64,000 nt of DNA, from positions 50,875 through 114,874 of the forward strand of contig JABLUY010000052.1 of NCBI GenBank assembly GCA_013306675.1. The letters are read 5' to 3'. Source of the stretch: Thraustochytrium sp. TN22 (Eukaryota > Sar > Bigyra > Thraustochytrida > Thraustochytriidae). Under the pieces are notes generated by a model that ran no database searches, had not been told where the DNA came from, and was given only the letters and a program-made list of their open reading frames with translations. A program made the position numbers and the translations under genes. Numbering within the stretch: the first letter of the stretch is position 1; each line of letters begins with the position of its first letter. This document shows, piece after piece, positions 48,601 to 57,792 of this stretch.

Positions 48601-50892
48601 GCCCAGGAAATGCTGGACGCCGCCCTCGCGGACGAGTCCGCCGAGGAGCAGGAGCGCGCCCGCCGCGATAAGGAGAAGCAGCAGCGCGAGCGTGAGGAGC
48701 GCATCGACGCTATCAAGGAGGAGCTGCGCGCGGCCGCTCACGACAAGGACCTCGACCGCATCGCCGACCTCAAGACGCGCATCCTCGAGCTCGGTGTCGC
48801 CTCGCGCGAGATCGACTCGCTCCTCTCCGAGGCCTCGGCGCTGGAGGACATGGACGAGATCACCAAGGAGCTCGAGGCCAACATGAACACGCTGGCCACC
48901 ATCGCCGAGTCGCAAAAGGGCATCCAGCTCAACGACATCCGCCCGCTCACGCGCGCCATCAAGAGCGCCACCAAGAAGGGCATGAGCGAGGATTCCCCCG
49001 CCCTGGCGGCCGCCATCAGCCTCGAGCAAAAGTGCATGGAGCAGATTGTCGTGCAGAAGGAGCTCCAGGCCGCCCTCGACTCGGGCGACCTTGACGACCT
49101 CAAGCGCGCGCTCGACCACGCCAATGATCTCGACATGAACATCGATCTCGTGACCCGCGTCAAGAAGAGCATCAACGACAAGGAGAGCTCGCGCCCGCGC
49201 TCCATGCGCGCCCCCGAGCGCGATGTCAACGTCGACATGGACGAGGAGGAGTTCGAGGACCTGCGTGCCAAGAACGTCAAGCAGGCGCAGCACGAGCGCT
49301 ACCAGTTCCGCAAGTTCTACCGCATCCGCTCCGACGGCGAGTACGTCAAGGGCCTCTACTTCAACAAGAAGCGCGTCCTTGAGCTCAAGCTCCAGTACCA
49401 GAAGACCGTCATCCCGCGCTCCATCCTCGAGCTCGACAAGGAACTCTCCAAGATCGCCATCAACATGCACCGCTCCATCCTCGGCTACTGCGGCGAGCAG
49501 CTCATGTCCTTCCCGGCCACGCTCGCGCAGGACCTCCTCATCAAGGGCCTCGAGACGCCCGACCTTGTCGACGAGATCTACATCCAGCTCTGCAAGCACC
49601 TCACCAACAACCCCAAGCCCGAGTCCGTCGGCCGCGCCTGGCAGCTCATGTGCATGGCCGTTGGCACCTTCCCGCCTTCGGACGACTTCAAGATGTACCT
49701 GCTCAACTTCCTCCTCGAGCACGTGCACGTCGGCGGCCTCGTCGGCTCGTACTCGCGCTACGCGCTGCGCCGCCTCGACGGCATGCTCATCCGCGGTGCC
49801 TCCGGCTTTGTCCCCAACATCGACGAGATCCTCGCCTACAAGGAGCGCCCGCCCATCCTGGCCACCATCGAGCTCGTCGACGGCACCGAGCTCACCTCCG
49901 ACCTCCCCATCACCCCGGACCTTAACGTCGAGAAGGTCCTCGAGATCTGCGGCCACTTCCTCTCCCTCACTGACGAGCGCGAGAAATACTTTGGCATCTG
50001 GGTCGTCGACGGCGACGACGAGGAGGACGAGGGCGGCCCTGTATACAACTCCGGCTACTCCGCGGCACGCGCGCCGCATTCGGACGAGCCCGGCCCGCCC
50101 TCGGACGAGCCGCCCCCGCCCCCGCTGCCCTCCGCCGAGACCTCGCCCATGCCGCCGCGCACCCCGCGCCCGCTCCGCAACAAGGACTACATGGGCGACA
50201 TTGTCGTCGCGCTCACCCGCTCGCGCCGCTCCTTCCGCTTCGTCTACAAGCGCAAGCTCTTCTTTGGCGGCTCCGAGCGCCCCTCCAAGGACCTGGTCTT
50301 CTCTCGCCTCATGTACCTGCAGGCCGCCGACATGATCATCGACGGCTCCATTCCGGTCACCAAGGAGCCCGACGTGGTCACCCTCACCGCCATGGCCATC
50401 GCCGCCGACTGCGAGGAGTTCCCCACCACCGAGCAGGACCTCATCGACGAGTCCCTTATGGAGTACCTCCCGGCGCCCTGGCGCATGCGCAAGCCCGACT
50501 CTGCCTGGGCCAAGATCATCCTCGCGGCGCGCGGCAAGGTCGCCAAGCGTTCGCTCGAGGATCTCCAGGCCGACTACCTTTCGCGCGTCTCGCAGATGCC
50601 GCTCTGGGGCCACGCCTTCTTCTACGTGCGCTCCAGCGAGGAGGCCGCCGACGAGATCCTCTCCATCTCGAACGAGGGCGTGCACCACCTCTCGCTCGCG
50701 CGCGTCATGATCAAGTCCTGGTCCTTTGCCGACATTCATCGCTGGGGCGGCTCCTCTACCCTCTTCTGGGTCCTCGTCTACGACCGCGGCACCAACAAGA
50801 AGAACAAGATGCAGTTCATCACCCAGCAGGCCCGCGACATTTCCTCGCTCATCCTCGACTACGCCGTCCTCGCCTCGGACCGCGGCAGGTGA
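45682..50892 (+). CDS. Unconventional myosin with MyTH4-FERM tail
   Basis: 1736 aa in one open frame. The motor domain (about residues 1-755) has SH3-like start GSWVWLADPEDIFVPAKV, P-loop GESGAGKT (155-162), switch I NNNSSRFGKW (~214), switch II DIFGFESFEFNSFEQLCINY (~450) and actin-site/converter motifs (EPHFIRCVKPNE, LRYAGLLEVCRIRKIGYPIR). One IQ motif (QQAVLLQAVARRFIARCQYVKYM) follows. Residues ~790-1160 are a helical region built from about six or seven degenerate repeats with the core LxxAIxxrDxxxL...A..lG. Then come a MyTH4 domain (~1230-1375: LGYCGEQLMSFPATLAQDLLIKGLETPDLVDEIYIQLCKHLTNNP), a Pro-rich insert, and FERM lobes to the end (SRLMYLQAADMIIDG; MPLWGHAFFYV). Such myosins move membranes or receptors along actin, often in cell extensions. 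Confidence 0.96.
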   Translation: MTSFGHGSWVWLADPEDIFVPAKVTEAFKAGEPGKVEREGYPIKLSGRDTKDLQRMDEQSLESIENMVKLKDLNEMSILHNLRLRFSRDEIYTQVGSILVAVNPFKLLPLYTAEVLEEYKSGDVREMPPHVYATAVEAFRGMIATSRDQSCIVSGESGAGKTECTKIFLQMLAELSGVSSKASSAVDGEASLQAQLLQSNPLMEAFGNAKTVRNNNSSRFGKWIAVTLNNRKGSVVGGSITEYLLEKSRVVAQAEGERNYHVFYQICAGAAMDSEFRDKFRLSDPEEYHYLNQSGVIEAEGISDEADFETVLNSMETIGIDLREQDDVFRMLAAILHLGNIEFVPGASSFEEDSRVANPDMLELCAAQLGVAPEALEHALCTTSIRTNRETMHKSNNPEKATDSRDVLAKEVYQKLFEWLIKRINKSLAKKTKAMDDIPEDSKSLIGVLDIFGFESFEFNSFEQLCINYCNEKLQFHFNEHIFQLEQNEYRDEGIDVSAIEFTDNQPTIDLFEAKHKGIFAVLDEEMNVPRGSDTGFLTKLSKEHAKHPNFQGPGVKTTYERESFTVVHYAGAVMYNVTAFLEKNRDKLSQDIVDLLQSSQIKFVTKLVSSGSKKSGRAAGTKAAKAAGSLGTKFKLQLSELMKVLNATEPHFIRCVKPNENKVGDEFASSMVMDQLRYAGLLEVCRIRKIGYPIRKPFKEFFRRYSPLVPGGRAKDAKSLCGALLEKGLLSKGEYQLGKSKVFMRNAPYNDLEAAREVALRQQAVLLQAVARRFIARCQYVKYMATLDQLRMGIKRRDYDMLQEGLEAAGDLPNQGATLTVVREAWELKERLEEERRVVRLLTEAINKRDINALRTACNASEQLDFAPPELKDAKKLIKVIEEEKRCLEAVKDAIESRDLAQLKDVLAEAERLGLGEAKVTKQAVALRERLEEEKRIVTELRRALDDHDISAVKAHMTEATDMGIEDAVIAEAQEMLDAALADESAEEQERARRDKEKQQREREERIDAIKEELRAAAHDKDLDRIADLKTRILELGVASREIDSLLSEASALEDMDEITKELEANMNTLATIAESQKGIQLNDIRPLTRAIKSATKKGMSEDSPALAAAISLEQKCMEQIVVQKELQAALDSGDLDDLKRALDHANDLDMNIDLVTRVKKSINDKESSRPRSMRAPERDVNVDMDEEEFEDLRAKNVKQAQHERYQFRKFYRIRSDGEYVKGLYFNKKRVLELKLQYQKTVIPRSILELDKELSKIAINMHRSILGYCGEQLMSFPATLAQDLLIKGLETPDLVDEIYIQLCKHLTNNPKPESVGRAWQLMCMAVGTFPPSDDFKMYLLNFLLEHVHVGGLVGSYSRYALRRLDGMLIRGASGFVPNIDEILAYKERPPILATIELVDGTELTSDLPITPDLNVEKVLEICGHFLSLTDEREKYFGIWVVDGDDEEDEGGPVYNSGYSAARAPHSDEPGPPSDEPPPPPLPSAETSPMPPRTPRPLRNKDYMGDIVVALTRSRRSFRFVYKRKLFFGGSERPSKDLVFSRLMYLQAADMIIDGSIPVTKEPDVVTLTAMAIAADCEEFPTTEQDLIDESLMEYLPAPWRMRKPDSAWAKIILAARGKVAKRSLEDLQADYLSRVSQMPLWGHAFFYVRSSEEAADEILSISNEGVHHLSLARVMIKSWSFADIHRWGGSSTLFWVLVYDRGTNKKNKMQFITQQARDISSLILDYAVLASDRGR

Positions 50893-51331
50893 TTTACACT
50901 ACACTCCCTCATGTGTGTTTGTTTGTTCGTTTGTCGTTTGCTCGCTCACTTGCTCACCACCTGCGTTTGTTTCCTTGCTTTGTTTTGGTGTGTATTTTTT
51001 GCGCGATTTGCTTGCTCGTTTCGGTGTTGGTGAAGGAATGCGCGCGCGCCGTACGACAGTCGCAGCCAGCACCAGCCTGCCTGAACAACCAAGTTGAACC
51101 AATCTCAGTGCTCGATCCCGGTGCCGTACAGCGGTGACGGCCCGCCGAGCGCCCTCGGTGGTGGATGTGCGAACTTTACAGCTCTTCTTTGGCGGACTCG
51201 GATCTCACAGTCAGTCCGTCGAGCGCCGTAGGTCCCAAGCACGCAACCCAAGCCGCTCAAGCTGGAGAAGCAGTCGAGCAACGATTGCAGCAGTGCCACT
51301 GCCCGGCGCAAGACACGCACGCTAGCCCGCC
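50893..51331. other. Intergenic, myosin to epoxide hydrolase
   Basis: 439 bp. The first ~110 bp is T-rich with GTTTG repeats, probably the myosin 3' UTR. No gene. Confidence 0.55.
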
Positions 51332-52399
51332 ATGCAGACGGGCCGCGCTCCGACCGCGCCGGGCGTGGAGATCTTCTACGCGTCGCTGTCGCCGCGCGAT
51401 GCTGGCTGCCCCGCGTCAGAGGAGCGCGATGCGACCGTCGTCTTCGTGCATGGCTTCCCCGAGCTGCACGCAAGCTGGCGGCCGCAGATGAGGGCGCTGG
51501 CGCGCGCGGGCTTCCGCACCGTGGCGCCTGACATGCGCGGCTACGGCCAGAGCTCGACGCCCGCCGACACGCGCGCCTACAGTACCGAGCACCTCACCGC
51601 CGACCTGTGCGCGCTGCTCGACCACCTCGGCGAGCGCAAGGCCTACTTCGTGGGCCACGACTGGGGTGGCGCCGTTGTCTGGGCCATGGCCGAGCATCGC
51701 GAGGATCGCTGCCTTGGTGTCGTCTCGCTCAACACGCCTCTTTCCATGTACGAGTCTCTGCGCTCGCGCTGGGAGGCTGCCGGCTGCTCCGGCCCCATGC
51801 AGTACCTACTCACGCAGCCCTCCGAGGCGAGCGCCATGTTAGACTACGCCGTCTACTTTCAAATCCCCGACCTGCCGGAACGCGAGCTCGAGGCCGATGT
51901 CCGCCGCACCATCCATGCCTTCTTTCGCTCGCAGATCTCTGGCGACCGCGCCAAGGACAAGGAGAACATGCGTGTCGGCATGCGCACCGGCGGCGTACGC
52001 AAGAACAACAATCGCGGTGTCCTCCACTACGTGCCAGCCGACCTCGACCGCGACCCGCTCTGGTCGCAAGACGAGATGCAGGAATACATCGACGCCTTCA
52101 ACAAGACAGGCTTCACCCCGGCGCTAAACTGGTACCGCAACATCGACGCCAACGTCGAGTGGGACCGCCGCGACCGCGTCACCGACCGCAAGATCAAGAT
52201 CCCGTGTCTCATGGTCACCGCGGAGCACGACGCCGTGCTCACGCCAGAGTCCGCACGCGGCATGGAAGCCCGCTTCGTTGCGCTCGACCGCGCCCACGTC
52301 GTCGCCGGTCACTGGGTCCAGCGCGAGGCCGAAGCTGACGTGAACCGCATCCTTGTTGAATGGCTCTCCGCGCGTGGCCCAGTCAAGAGCAGCTTGTAG
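51332..52399 (+). CDS. Alpha/beta-hydrolase, soluble epoxide hydrolase type
   Basis: 355 aa, full length. It opens epoxides to diols through an Asp-ester intermediate. Visible: the oxyanion motif VVFVHGFPELHASW, the cap-side DMRGYGQSS, the nucleophile elbow VGHDWGGAVVW (Asp110), a cap-domain tyrosine in ALNWYRN (Tyr268), the acid in VTAEHDAVLTPE (Asp300) and the base in VVAGHWVQREAEADVNRI (His327). All members of the epoxide-hydrolase set are present and spaced normally, so it is probably active. No signal peptide or N-terminal phosphatase domain, so it resembles the short soluble/plant form. Substrate unknown; fatty-acid epoxides are a plausible guess. Confidence 0.94.
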   Translation: MQTGRAPTAPGVEIFYASLSPRDAGCPASEERDATVVFVHGFPELHASWRPQMRALARAGFRTVAPDMRGYGQSSTPADTRAYSTEHLTADLCALLDHLGERKAYFVGHDWGGAVVWAMAEHREDRCLGVVSLNTPLSMYESLRSRWEAAGCSGPMQYLLTQPSEASAMLDYAVYFQIPDLPERELEADVRRTIHAFFRSQISGDRAKDKENMRVGMRTGGVRKNNNRGVLHYVPADLDRDPLWSQDEMQEYIDAFNKTGFTPALNWYRNIDANVEWDRRDRVTDRKIKIPCLMVTAEHDAVLTPESARGMEARFVALDRAHVVAGHWVQREAEADVNRILVEWLSARGPVKSSL

Positions 52400-53461
52400 C
52401 CAACTAGACAAATCAAAGTGGAGAAAATTACCTCCGCAACCAGGTCTGCGCGGCCATTCTCTAAGCACTGGTCAGGAACGCAGTGAAGAGGCAGGCGCGC
52501 CAGGCACGCAAAAAAGCCTGGAATCATGTCTTGTCTTCAAGCTGCACCGTACATCACCGGCCCAGAAAGCTACCAGTAACTATTGGTCCGAGTCCTGATC
52601 GCTGGTAGGGTGTGCTGGTCCGCGTCCGTCTGCGAGTTGGCCCCGGCGGGCCTGCAGGTCGGCCGAATGAGGCAACAGGTACTCGCGGAATCCGATTACT
52701 TTTGCACTCGACCGCGGGGAAGAGGTAGTACTGCGGCAAAGCAGAAACTTCAGGGCTCTCATATCGGCCCATGAAGGCGAAGGTCCCGTGCTGTCAACGA
52801 CGCAACTTCCATAGACAATACAGGCGCACCACGACGTGGCCCACGTGCGCGACATCCACTGGCTCCAGGCACGCATCCACTCCTCCATTGCAGCCCAGCT
52901 GGCTGCCAGTGGCCGCTTGGCTTGGCGTGGCGCGAGTACCCTGAGTCCCCGCTGCGCCAATGGCAGTAGTGCCAGTGCCGCCGGCAGTGCCGCCTGCCGC
53001 TCCCACTGGCATCCCATGGACTGCAGGCCCGGGGTATTCGGTACCAAGCCAATGTCGGCGCCAAGTCAGCGCCGCGTTGTCGTGGAGAGCCGCGACGCCA
53101 TTAGCATTTCAGCATGGCAAGTTGTGCGACCGTCGGCAACGATCGATCGCGACGCTTGTGATCATCCGCTCATCATCGCAGCGACAACATTAGCCTACTT
53201 GACAGTGAGTCTGGGTCCTGATCTGGCATACCCATCATGGCCGAGTCATCGCATTACACGGCTTGCTTGGCGCGAGTACCCCACCCCTGCTGTGCGAATT
53301 ATACGGAAATTATACCAAGCTGAGTCAGATCAGACTCGAATGCGACGAATGGCCCGACCACTGGCCGCAGTGCCAGTGACCGGGTGACTCCAGGCAGGTG
53401 TTGAAATGCTTCGAGAGACGCAAACCTGCAACCGTGCAGCCTGCACGACAACATCGCTGAG
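52400..53461. other. Intergenic upstream of synthetase copy 1, repeat-like
   Basis: 1.06 kb without a gene. It contains several TGCCAGTG/CACTGGCA motifs (52905-52995, 53361-53380) and two related TTGGCGCGAGTACC-type segments (~52918-52945 and ~53262-53285). From ~53255 onward it is the start of the segment duplicated near 62685. Confidence 0.55.
53296..53318 (+). promoter_or_regulatory. AATTATAC direct repeat upstream of synthetase copy 1
   Basis: AATTATAC occurs twice 11 bp apart in otherwise GC-rich DNA, ~150 bp before the ATG. The equivalent position of copy 2 (~62715-62740) retains one exact and one changed unit (AACTATAC). Its conservation amid a diverged flank makes it a candidate promoter element, but that is inference. 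Confidence 0.35.
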
Positions 53462-56400
53462 ATGACCGCGACGAGCTTGAGCGCGAACGCCGTGCGACTG
53501 TCAGAAGAGCAGCCAGAGAGCAAGCTGTTCGTCTGGCTTGATGAAAAGGGCAAGGAAGCCGCCACGCTGACGCGCCGCGAGCTCGTCACCAAGGCGCTCG
53601 CCGTCGCGCACGCCATGGAGCACGCTTGGGGTGTCCGTCGCGAGGAACTCGTACTGCTCGTCTTCTTGCCAGGCATCGACTTCATCGTGGCCATGCTCGC
53701 ATGCTTGCTCGGCGGCTTCGTCGCAGTACCCATCTACCCGCCGGATCCAGGCAGCCCCCAGCCAGGGCTGGCCAAGCTATCCAAGGCCGTGGAACTGACG
53801 CAGCTCACCCACGTGCTCTCGCACACCAGCTTTCTGCGCGCACGGCGGCTCCTGATCGGCGCAAGCAAGTTCCCTGCTGGCCTCAAATGGCACGACGTGT
53901 GCAAGACCAGGCCGCCCCGCGAAATGAGCATGCCGCAGCCGACAGCGCCCTCGGCCTTGGCCTTCGTGCAGTTCTCGAGCGGTAGCACAGGCGACCCCAA
54001 GGGCGTCTGCGTCACACACGCGAACCTCAACGCCAATCTCGAGAGCATCCGCAGGTCACTCTCCTGGACTGAGGCCACAGTAGGAGTCGCCTGGGTGCCC
54101 TTTTACCACGACATGGGGCTCATCGGCTGCATCCTCAGCACTATGTATGCCGGTGGGCTCAGTGTACTCATGTCGCCCGTGGCCTTCTTGCGCCGCCCTT
54201 CGCTTTGGCTCCAGGCTATCTCCGATTATCGCGCTGCCCACACCACGGCGCCCAACTTCGCCTACGAGCTTGCGGCACGCAAGACCCCAGACAGCGTGCG
54301 CGCCAAGCTCGATCTCAGCTGCTGCACGCGCTGGCTCAACGGAGCCGAGCTTATTCGCGCGGAGACCATCGCGAACTTCGTGGAGGCCTTCAAGGTGCAG
54401 GGAGTGCGCCAAGGCGCCATGCTCCCGCTCTACGGCATTGCCGAGAACGTGCTGCTCGTCACGCAGCAGCGAGCCCCACTGGCAAAGCCTATCACCGTGC
54501 GACTGCGGGTCGCCTATGGACGCGAGGCCGGCTCGGCGATTGAGCTCGCGGCAGGATGTGACGAGGACGCTCACACCCTGGTGGGCAACGGGGTCCCGGC
54601 GCCGGATGTCGTGGTGCTCGTGGTGCATCCAGACACGCGCATGGAGGTCCCGGAGGACCACGTCGGCGAGCTGTGGGTGACGGGCCCGTCCAAGGTCTGC
54701 GCGTACGTGGCCCGGCCCGAGCTGTCCGAGAGTCAGCTCAACGCAGAACTTGCCAAACCTGACGGCAGGACCTTCCTGCGTACTGGCGATATGGGCTTCA
54801 TCCATCAGGGCGAGGTCTTCGTGTGCGGGCGCATCAAGGACATGCTTATCGTCCGGGGCCGCAACATCTTTCCGCAGGATATCGAAGCTAGCGTGGACGC
54901 CTGCAGCGCCGCGATCCGGCCGGGCTGCTGTGCCGCCTTCTGCCTCCCTCAGTCGGAAGACATCGTGGTGGTAGCCGAGGTGCGCGACGCCAAGACGAAG
55001 GATGCGACGGAGCTCGCAGATGCCGTGCGAGGCGCCATCACGCGCAATCATGGCTTCTCGCCGCTTGCTGTTGTGCTCATCAAGCCACGCACCGTGCCCA
55101 AGACCACGAGCGGCAAGATCCAACGCCGGGCCACACGCGATGCGTACACGCAGGGCAAGCTTGCCGTTGTAGCTCTGAGCGACAGCACTCTGGGCGCGCC
55201 TAGCTTCGCGTCAAGCCCGACGCCCACGGTGCAGCAGCCCGATGACGACCCAAAGACCCGCCTCGATTGGCTGCTCGCCAAGACTCGGGAGAGCCTGGGC
55301 TCGCCATCGCTGGGCGCCGATGACGACCTCTTCGGGGCTGGTATGAGCTCATTGGCAATGGTGGAGGTGACCACACATGTGGAGTCTCTCCTCGGCGAGG
55401 AGAGCTCTGGCGTGGAGTTGGAGTTTATCGCGACGCACAGAACCGTGCGTCGTCTCGCGGCAGCGGCGGAAGCAACCCGCAGTGGCAAGAAGAGATTTGA
55501 GGATCTCTGGCGCGATCCAAGCCCCCCTCTGCCCACCGTCACCGTGTGCATGCTACAGTTCATTGGTATCTGGGTTGTCTTCTTCGAGCTGGCAGCCGCC
55601 ATCATCCCGGCGTACCACTACGGGTACTGGGTGCGCTTCGAGAGCGAGCTGGGCGAGCCCTGGGTCTATTACCGTGTCACCGACAGCGTCGCCATGTTCG
55701 GTCTGCTCATGCCATTTGTCATCCCGGTCTGGATGCTGAGCTTCTCGGCACTCGTCATTTTGACCAAGTGGCTCGTGGTGGGACGCTGGACGCCTCGCGA
55801 GGTGGAGATTGACTCCCTGCCGTATTTGCGCTGGTGGCTCGTTGACCGCCTCATGCACATGTGGGGCACCGCCGTGGGACGCTGGCTCGTCGATACGCCA
55901 CTACTCAACGTGTTCTATGTTTTGCTCGGCGGGCGCGTGGCCTTCACAGCCACATTAACGACCCTCCTGCGCGACCTCGACCTCGTTCACATTGCCAAGG
56001 GCGCTTCCGTCAAGGGTTCCGTCGTATGCCGCGTCTTTGACGCCAAGAACAGAACGCTTCGATTTCGGGACGTCAAACTCGGCGAAGGCAGTCATGTCTG
56101 TTCTGGCGCGATGGTCATGCTGGGCGCCAGGCTCGACGAGCACGCGGAGCTGGAGGCCCTACGGGTGGCAAGTGAAGGCGCCCATATCACGGGCGGCGGC
56201 GAGACGGATCAGACAAGATCTTCATCCACACTGCGCACACTCGGCGACCTTGTGGCCAAGGTGCTCATCATGTGCGGGATTCTCGAGATCTACTTCGCAG
56301 CCAGTGTCGTCAACCTGCTCGTCTGGGAGGTCTGCGGCTATCCGAGCGACTTTCGCTATGCGGACCTCGCGTTCTGGGCCTCATCCTATTTCTTCACGGC

Positions 56401-57643
56401 CTTTGTGATGTCCTTTGTGATGATTGCCTTCAAGTGGATTCTCGTCGGCCGCCTCCGGCCCGGACCGGTCACGCCAAGCGTGCTGCGCGCCCTTCGCCAT
56501 TGGACCGCAGACTACCTCTTCAGGCTCATGTTCACGACTTGGATCATCTGGCTCGACGAGACTCGCGTCGTGCTGTGGTACCTGCGCGCCTTGGGCTCGT
56601 CCATCGGGCGAGGTGCCTTCCTCACAGGCGCGTTTTGCATCACGCCGACCAGCGCGGATCTCATCAGCATGGGCGATGAATCCATGGCGAGCCTCGTCTA
56701 CGTTGAAACGCAAGCAGACGGCAAGCAAGTTCCCGTGCGAATTGGCACCAGGGCCGAGGTGGGCGTCTTTGCTTCGCTCGGGCCCGGCAGTGCCTTGGAG
56801 CCGGGATCAAGACTCGCCATGCTTAGCTCTCTGGCCCCCGGCGAGGTGTTATCGTCAAACCACCGCAAGTTCCGCGGGGCGGCCTTTCCACTTGCCCATA
56901 CTCAGCACCTGCCAGTCCAGTCGCAAGCGCCGCGTCCCTGGAGTGTTGCTGAGGACGCATTCCAGCTCGTCTTTCGCGTCGCAGTGATGCTCTTTACCGT
57001 GGCGGGCCTCATCCCGGCATTCGAGTTCGCCTCCTTCGTGCTCCTTGACGCCGGAATGCACCGCGACGCAGCCATTCTCCTTCTCGCTATTAGCCTCGCG
57101 CTTGCCATGCTAGCCATCATGCTAACGCAGCGCCTCGTGGCGGTCGCGGTGCTCGGTCTCTCACGCGAGCTCACGCATGTCCCGACCTCGCTCGCAGCAT
57201 ACTGCACGTACCAGAACTTCACGGCAACCTTCGAGGACTACCTCGTGCCCGTGCTCCACGCTACCTTCATGTACAACCTGTACGCGCGCTTCATGGGCGC
57301 GCGCATTGGCCAAGGTGTCATCATCAATTCAAGCCTACTTCGTGACCACCAGTTGCTCACTGCAGACAAGGGCGCGATTGTAGACAGCGCCTACTTCGAG
57401 GCGCACCAATTCGTCGACACTACCTTTGAGCTCGGCTTATCGAAACTGGGTGCCCAAGCCGTGCTCCACCCGGGCGCGATATGCCTCTGCAGAGGTCATG
57501 TGGCCGCCGGAGGCATGGTCTTTCCGCGCTCGTGCGCCCCGCAGCTTGCAGCAGAGCCAGAGCATCACGGCGAGGACAAGGACGACCCCGGCAAGGTCGA
57601 CTACCACGTCTCGCCCGATGATGGGATCGTTGCACAGGTATGA
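53462..57643 (+). CDS. NRPS-like synthetase: AMP-ligase + carrier + multi-pass hexapeptide-repeat region (copy 1)
   Basis: 1393 aa, intronless. Residues ~1-575 are an adenylate-forming enzyme of FAAL-like type (LACLLGGFVAVPIYPPDPG; FVQFSSGSTGDPKGVCVTH; LPLYGIAEN; FLRTGDMGF; GRIKDMLIVRGRNIFPQDIE; PKTTSGKIQR with the catalytic Lys). A carrier domain follows (~590-660) with the phosphopantetheine serine in FGAGMSSLAM (about Ser630). The rest alternates pairs of TM helices (e.g. MLQFIGIWVVFFELAAAIIP; LMPFVIPVWMLSFSALVIL; SYFFTAFVMSFVMIAFKWILVG; LLLAISLALAMLAIML) with acyltransferase-like left-handed helix segments (VKLGEGSHVCSGAMVMLGARLD; IGRGAFLTGAFCI; ARIGQGVIINSSLLRDHQL). This is the plan of bacterial/fungal Pls-type peptide synthetases such as epsilon-poly-lysine synthetase. 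The A-domain looks more like an acyl-AMP ligase, so the product is unknown. Confidence 0.9.
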   Translation: MTATSLSANAVRLSEEQPESKLFVWLDEKGKEAATLTRRELVTKALAVAHAMEHAWGVRREELVLLVFLPGIDFIVAMLACLLGGFVAVPIYPPDPGSPQPGLAKLSKAVELTQLTHVLSHTSFLRARRLLIGASKFPAGLKWHDVCKTRPPREMSMPQPTAPSALAFVQFSSGSTGDPKGVCVTHANLNANLESIRRSLSWTEATVGVAWVPFYHDMGLIGCILSTMYAGGLSVLMSPVAFLRRPSLWLQAISDYRAAHTTAPNFAYELAARKTPDSVRAKLDLSCCTRWLNGAELIRAETIANFVEAFKVQGVRQGAMLPLYGIAENVLLVTQQRAPLAKPITVRLRVAYGREAGSAIELAAGCDEDAHTLVGNGVPAPDVVVLVVHPDTRMEVPEDHVGELWVTGPSKVCAYVARPELSESQLNAELAKPDGRTFLRTGDMGFIHQGEVFVCGRIKDMLIVRGRNIFPQDIEASVDACSAAIRPGCCAAFCLPQSEDIVVVAEVRDAKTKDATELADAVRGAITRNHGFSPLAVVLIKPRTVPKTTSGKIQRRATRDAYTQGKLAVVALSDSTLGAPSFASSPTPTVQQPDDDPKTRLDWLLAKTRESLGSPSLGADDDLFGAGMSSLAMVEVTTHVESLLGEESSGVELEFIATHRTVRRLAAAAEATRSGKKRFEDLWRDPSPPLPTVTVCMLQFIGIWVVFFELAAAIIPAYHYGYWVRFESELGEPWVYYRVTDSVAMFGLLMPFVIPVWMLSFSALVILTKWLVVGRWTPREVEIDSLPYLRWWLVDRLMHMWGTAVGRWLVDTPLLNVFYVLLGGRVAFTATLTTLLRDLDLVHIAKGASVKGSVVCRVFDAKNRTLRFRDVKLGEGSHVCSGAMVMLGARLDEHAELEALRVASEGAHITGGGETDQTRSSSTLRTLGDLVAKVLIMCGILEIYFAASVVNLLVWEVCGYPSDFRYADLAFWASSYFFTAFVMSFVMIAFKWILVGRLRPGPVTPSVLRALRHWTADYLFRLMFTTWIIWLDETRVVLWYLRALGSSIGRGAFLTGAFCITPTSADLISMGDESMASLVYVETQADGKQVPVRIGTRAEVGVFASLGPGSALEPGSRLAMLSSLAPGEVLSSNHRKFRGAAFPLAHTQHLPVQSQAPRPWSVAEDAFQLVFRVAVMLFTVAGLIPAFEFASFVLLDAGMHRDAAILLLAISLALAMLAIMLTQRLVAVAVLGLSRELTHVPTSLAAYCTYQNFTATFEDYLVPVLHATFMYNLYARFMGARIGQGVIINSSLLRDHQLLTADKGAIVDSAYFEAHQFVDTTFELGLSKLGAQAVLHPGAICLCRGHVAAGGMVFPRSCAPQLAAEPEHHGEDKDDPGKVDYHVSPDDGIVAQV

Positions 57644-57769
57644 CGAGATCTCTCTACCTGGTACAAAGTGATTTATACGAGTCCGCAAGTCTGATGGGAA
57701 AAATCTTTCGAGCACAAAGATCTTGCTCGCCAAAGCCAGAACCTCGAATTCAATGATCCAAAATTTTAA

Positions 57770-57792
57770 TTAACACCGAGTCAGTGGTATTC
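57770..57792 (+). repeat. Left terminal inverted repeat of DNA transposon (with flanking TTAA)
   Basis: TTAA (57770-57773) followed by a 19-bp sequence beginning CACCGAGTCAGTGG. The whole 23 bp is an exact inverted match to 62462-62484. A second TTAA lies directly outside (57766-57769). Confidence 0.92.

Noticed and set aside
47026-50739. 1237-codon open frame antisense to the myosin gene
   Set aside because: It mirrors the codon periodicity of the myosin gene (GC at third positions leaves the opposite strand free of stops); composition is repetitive (Leu/Gly/His/Asp) with no domain.
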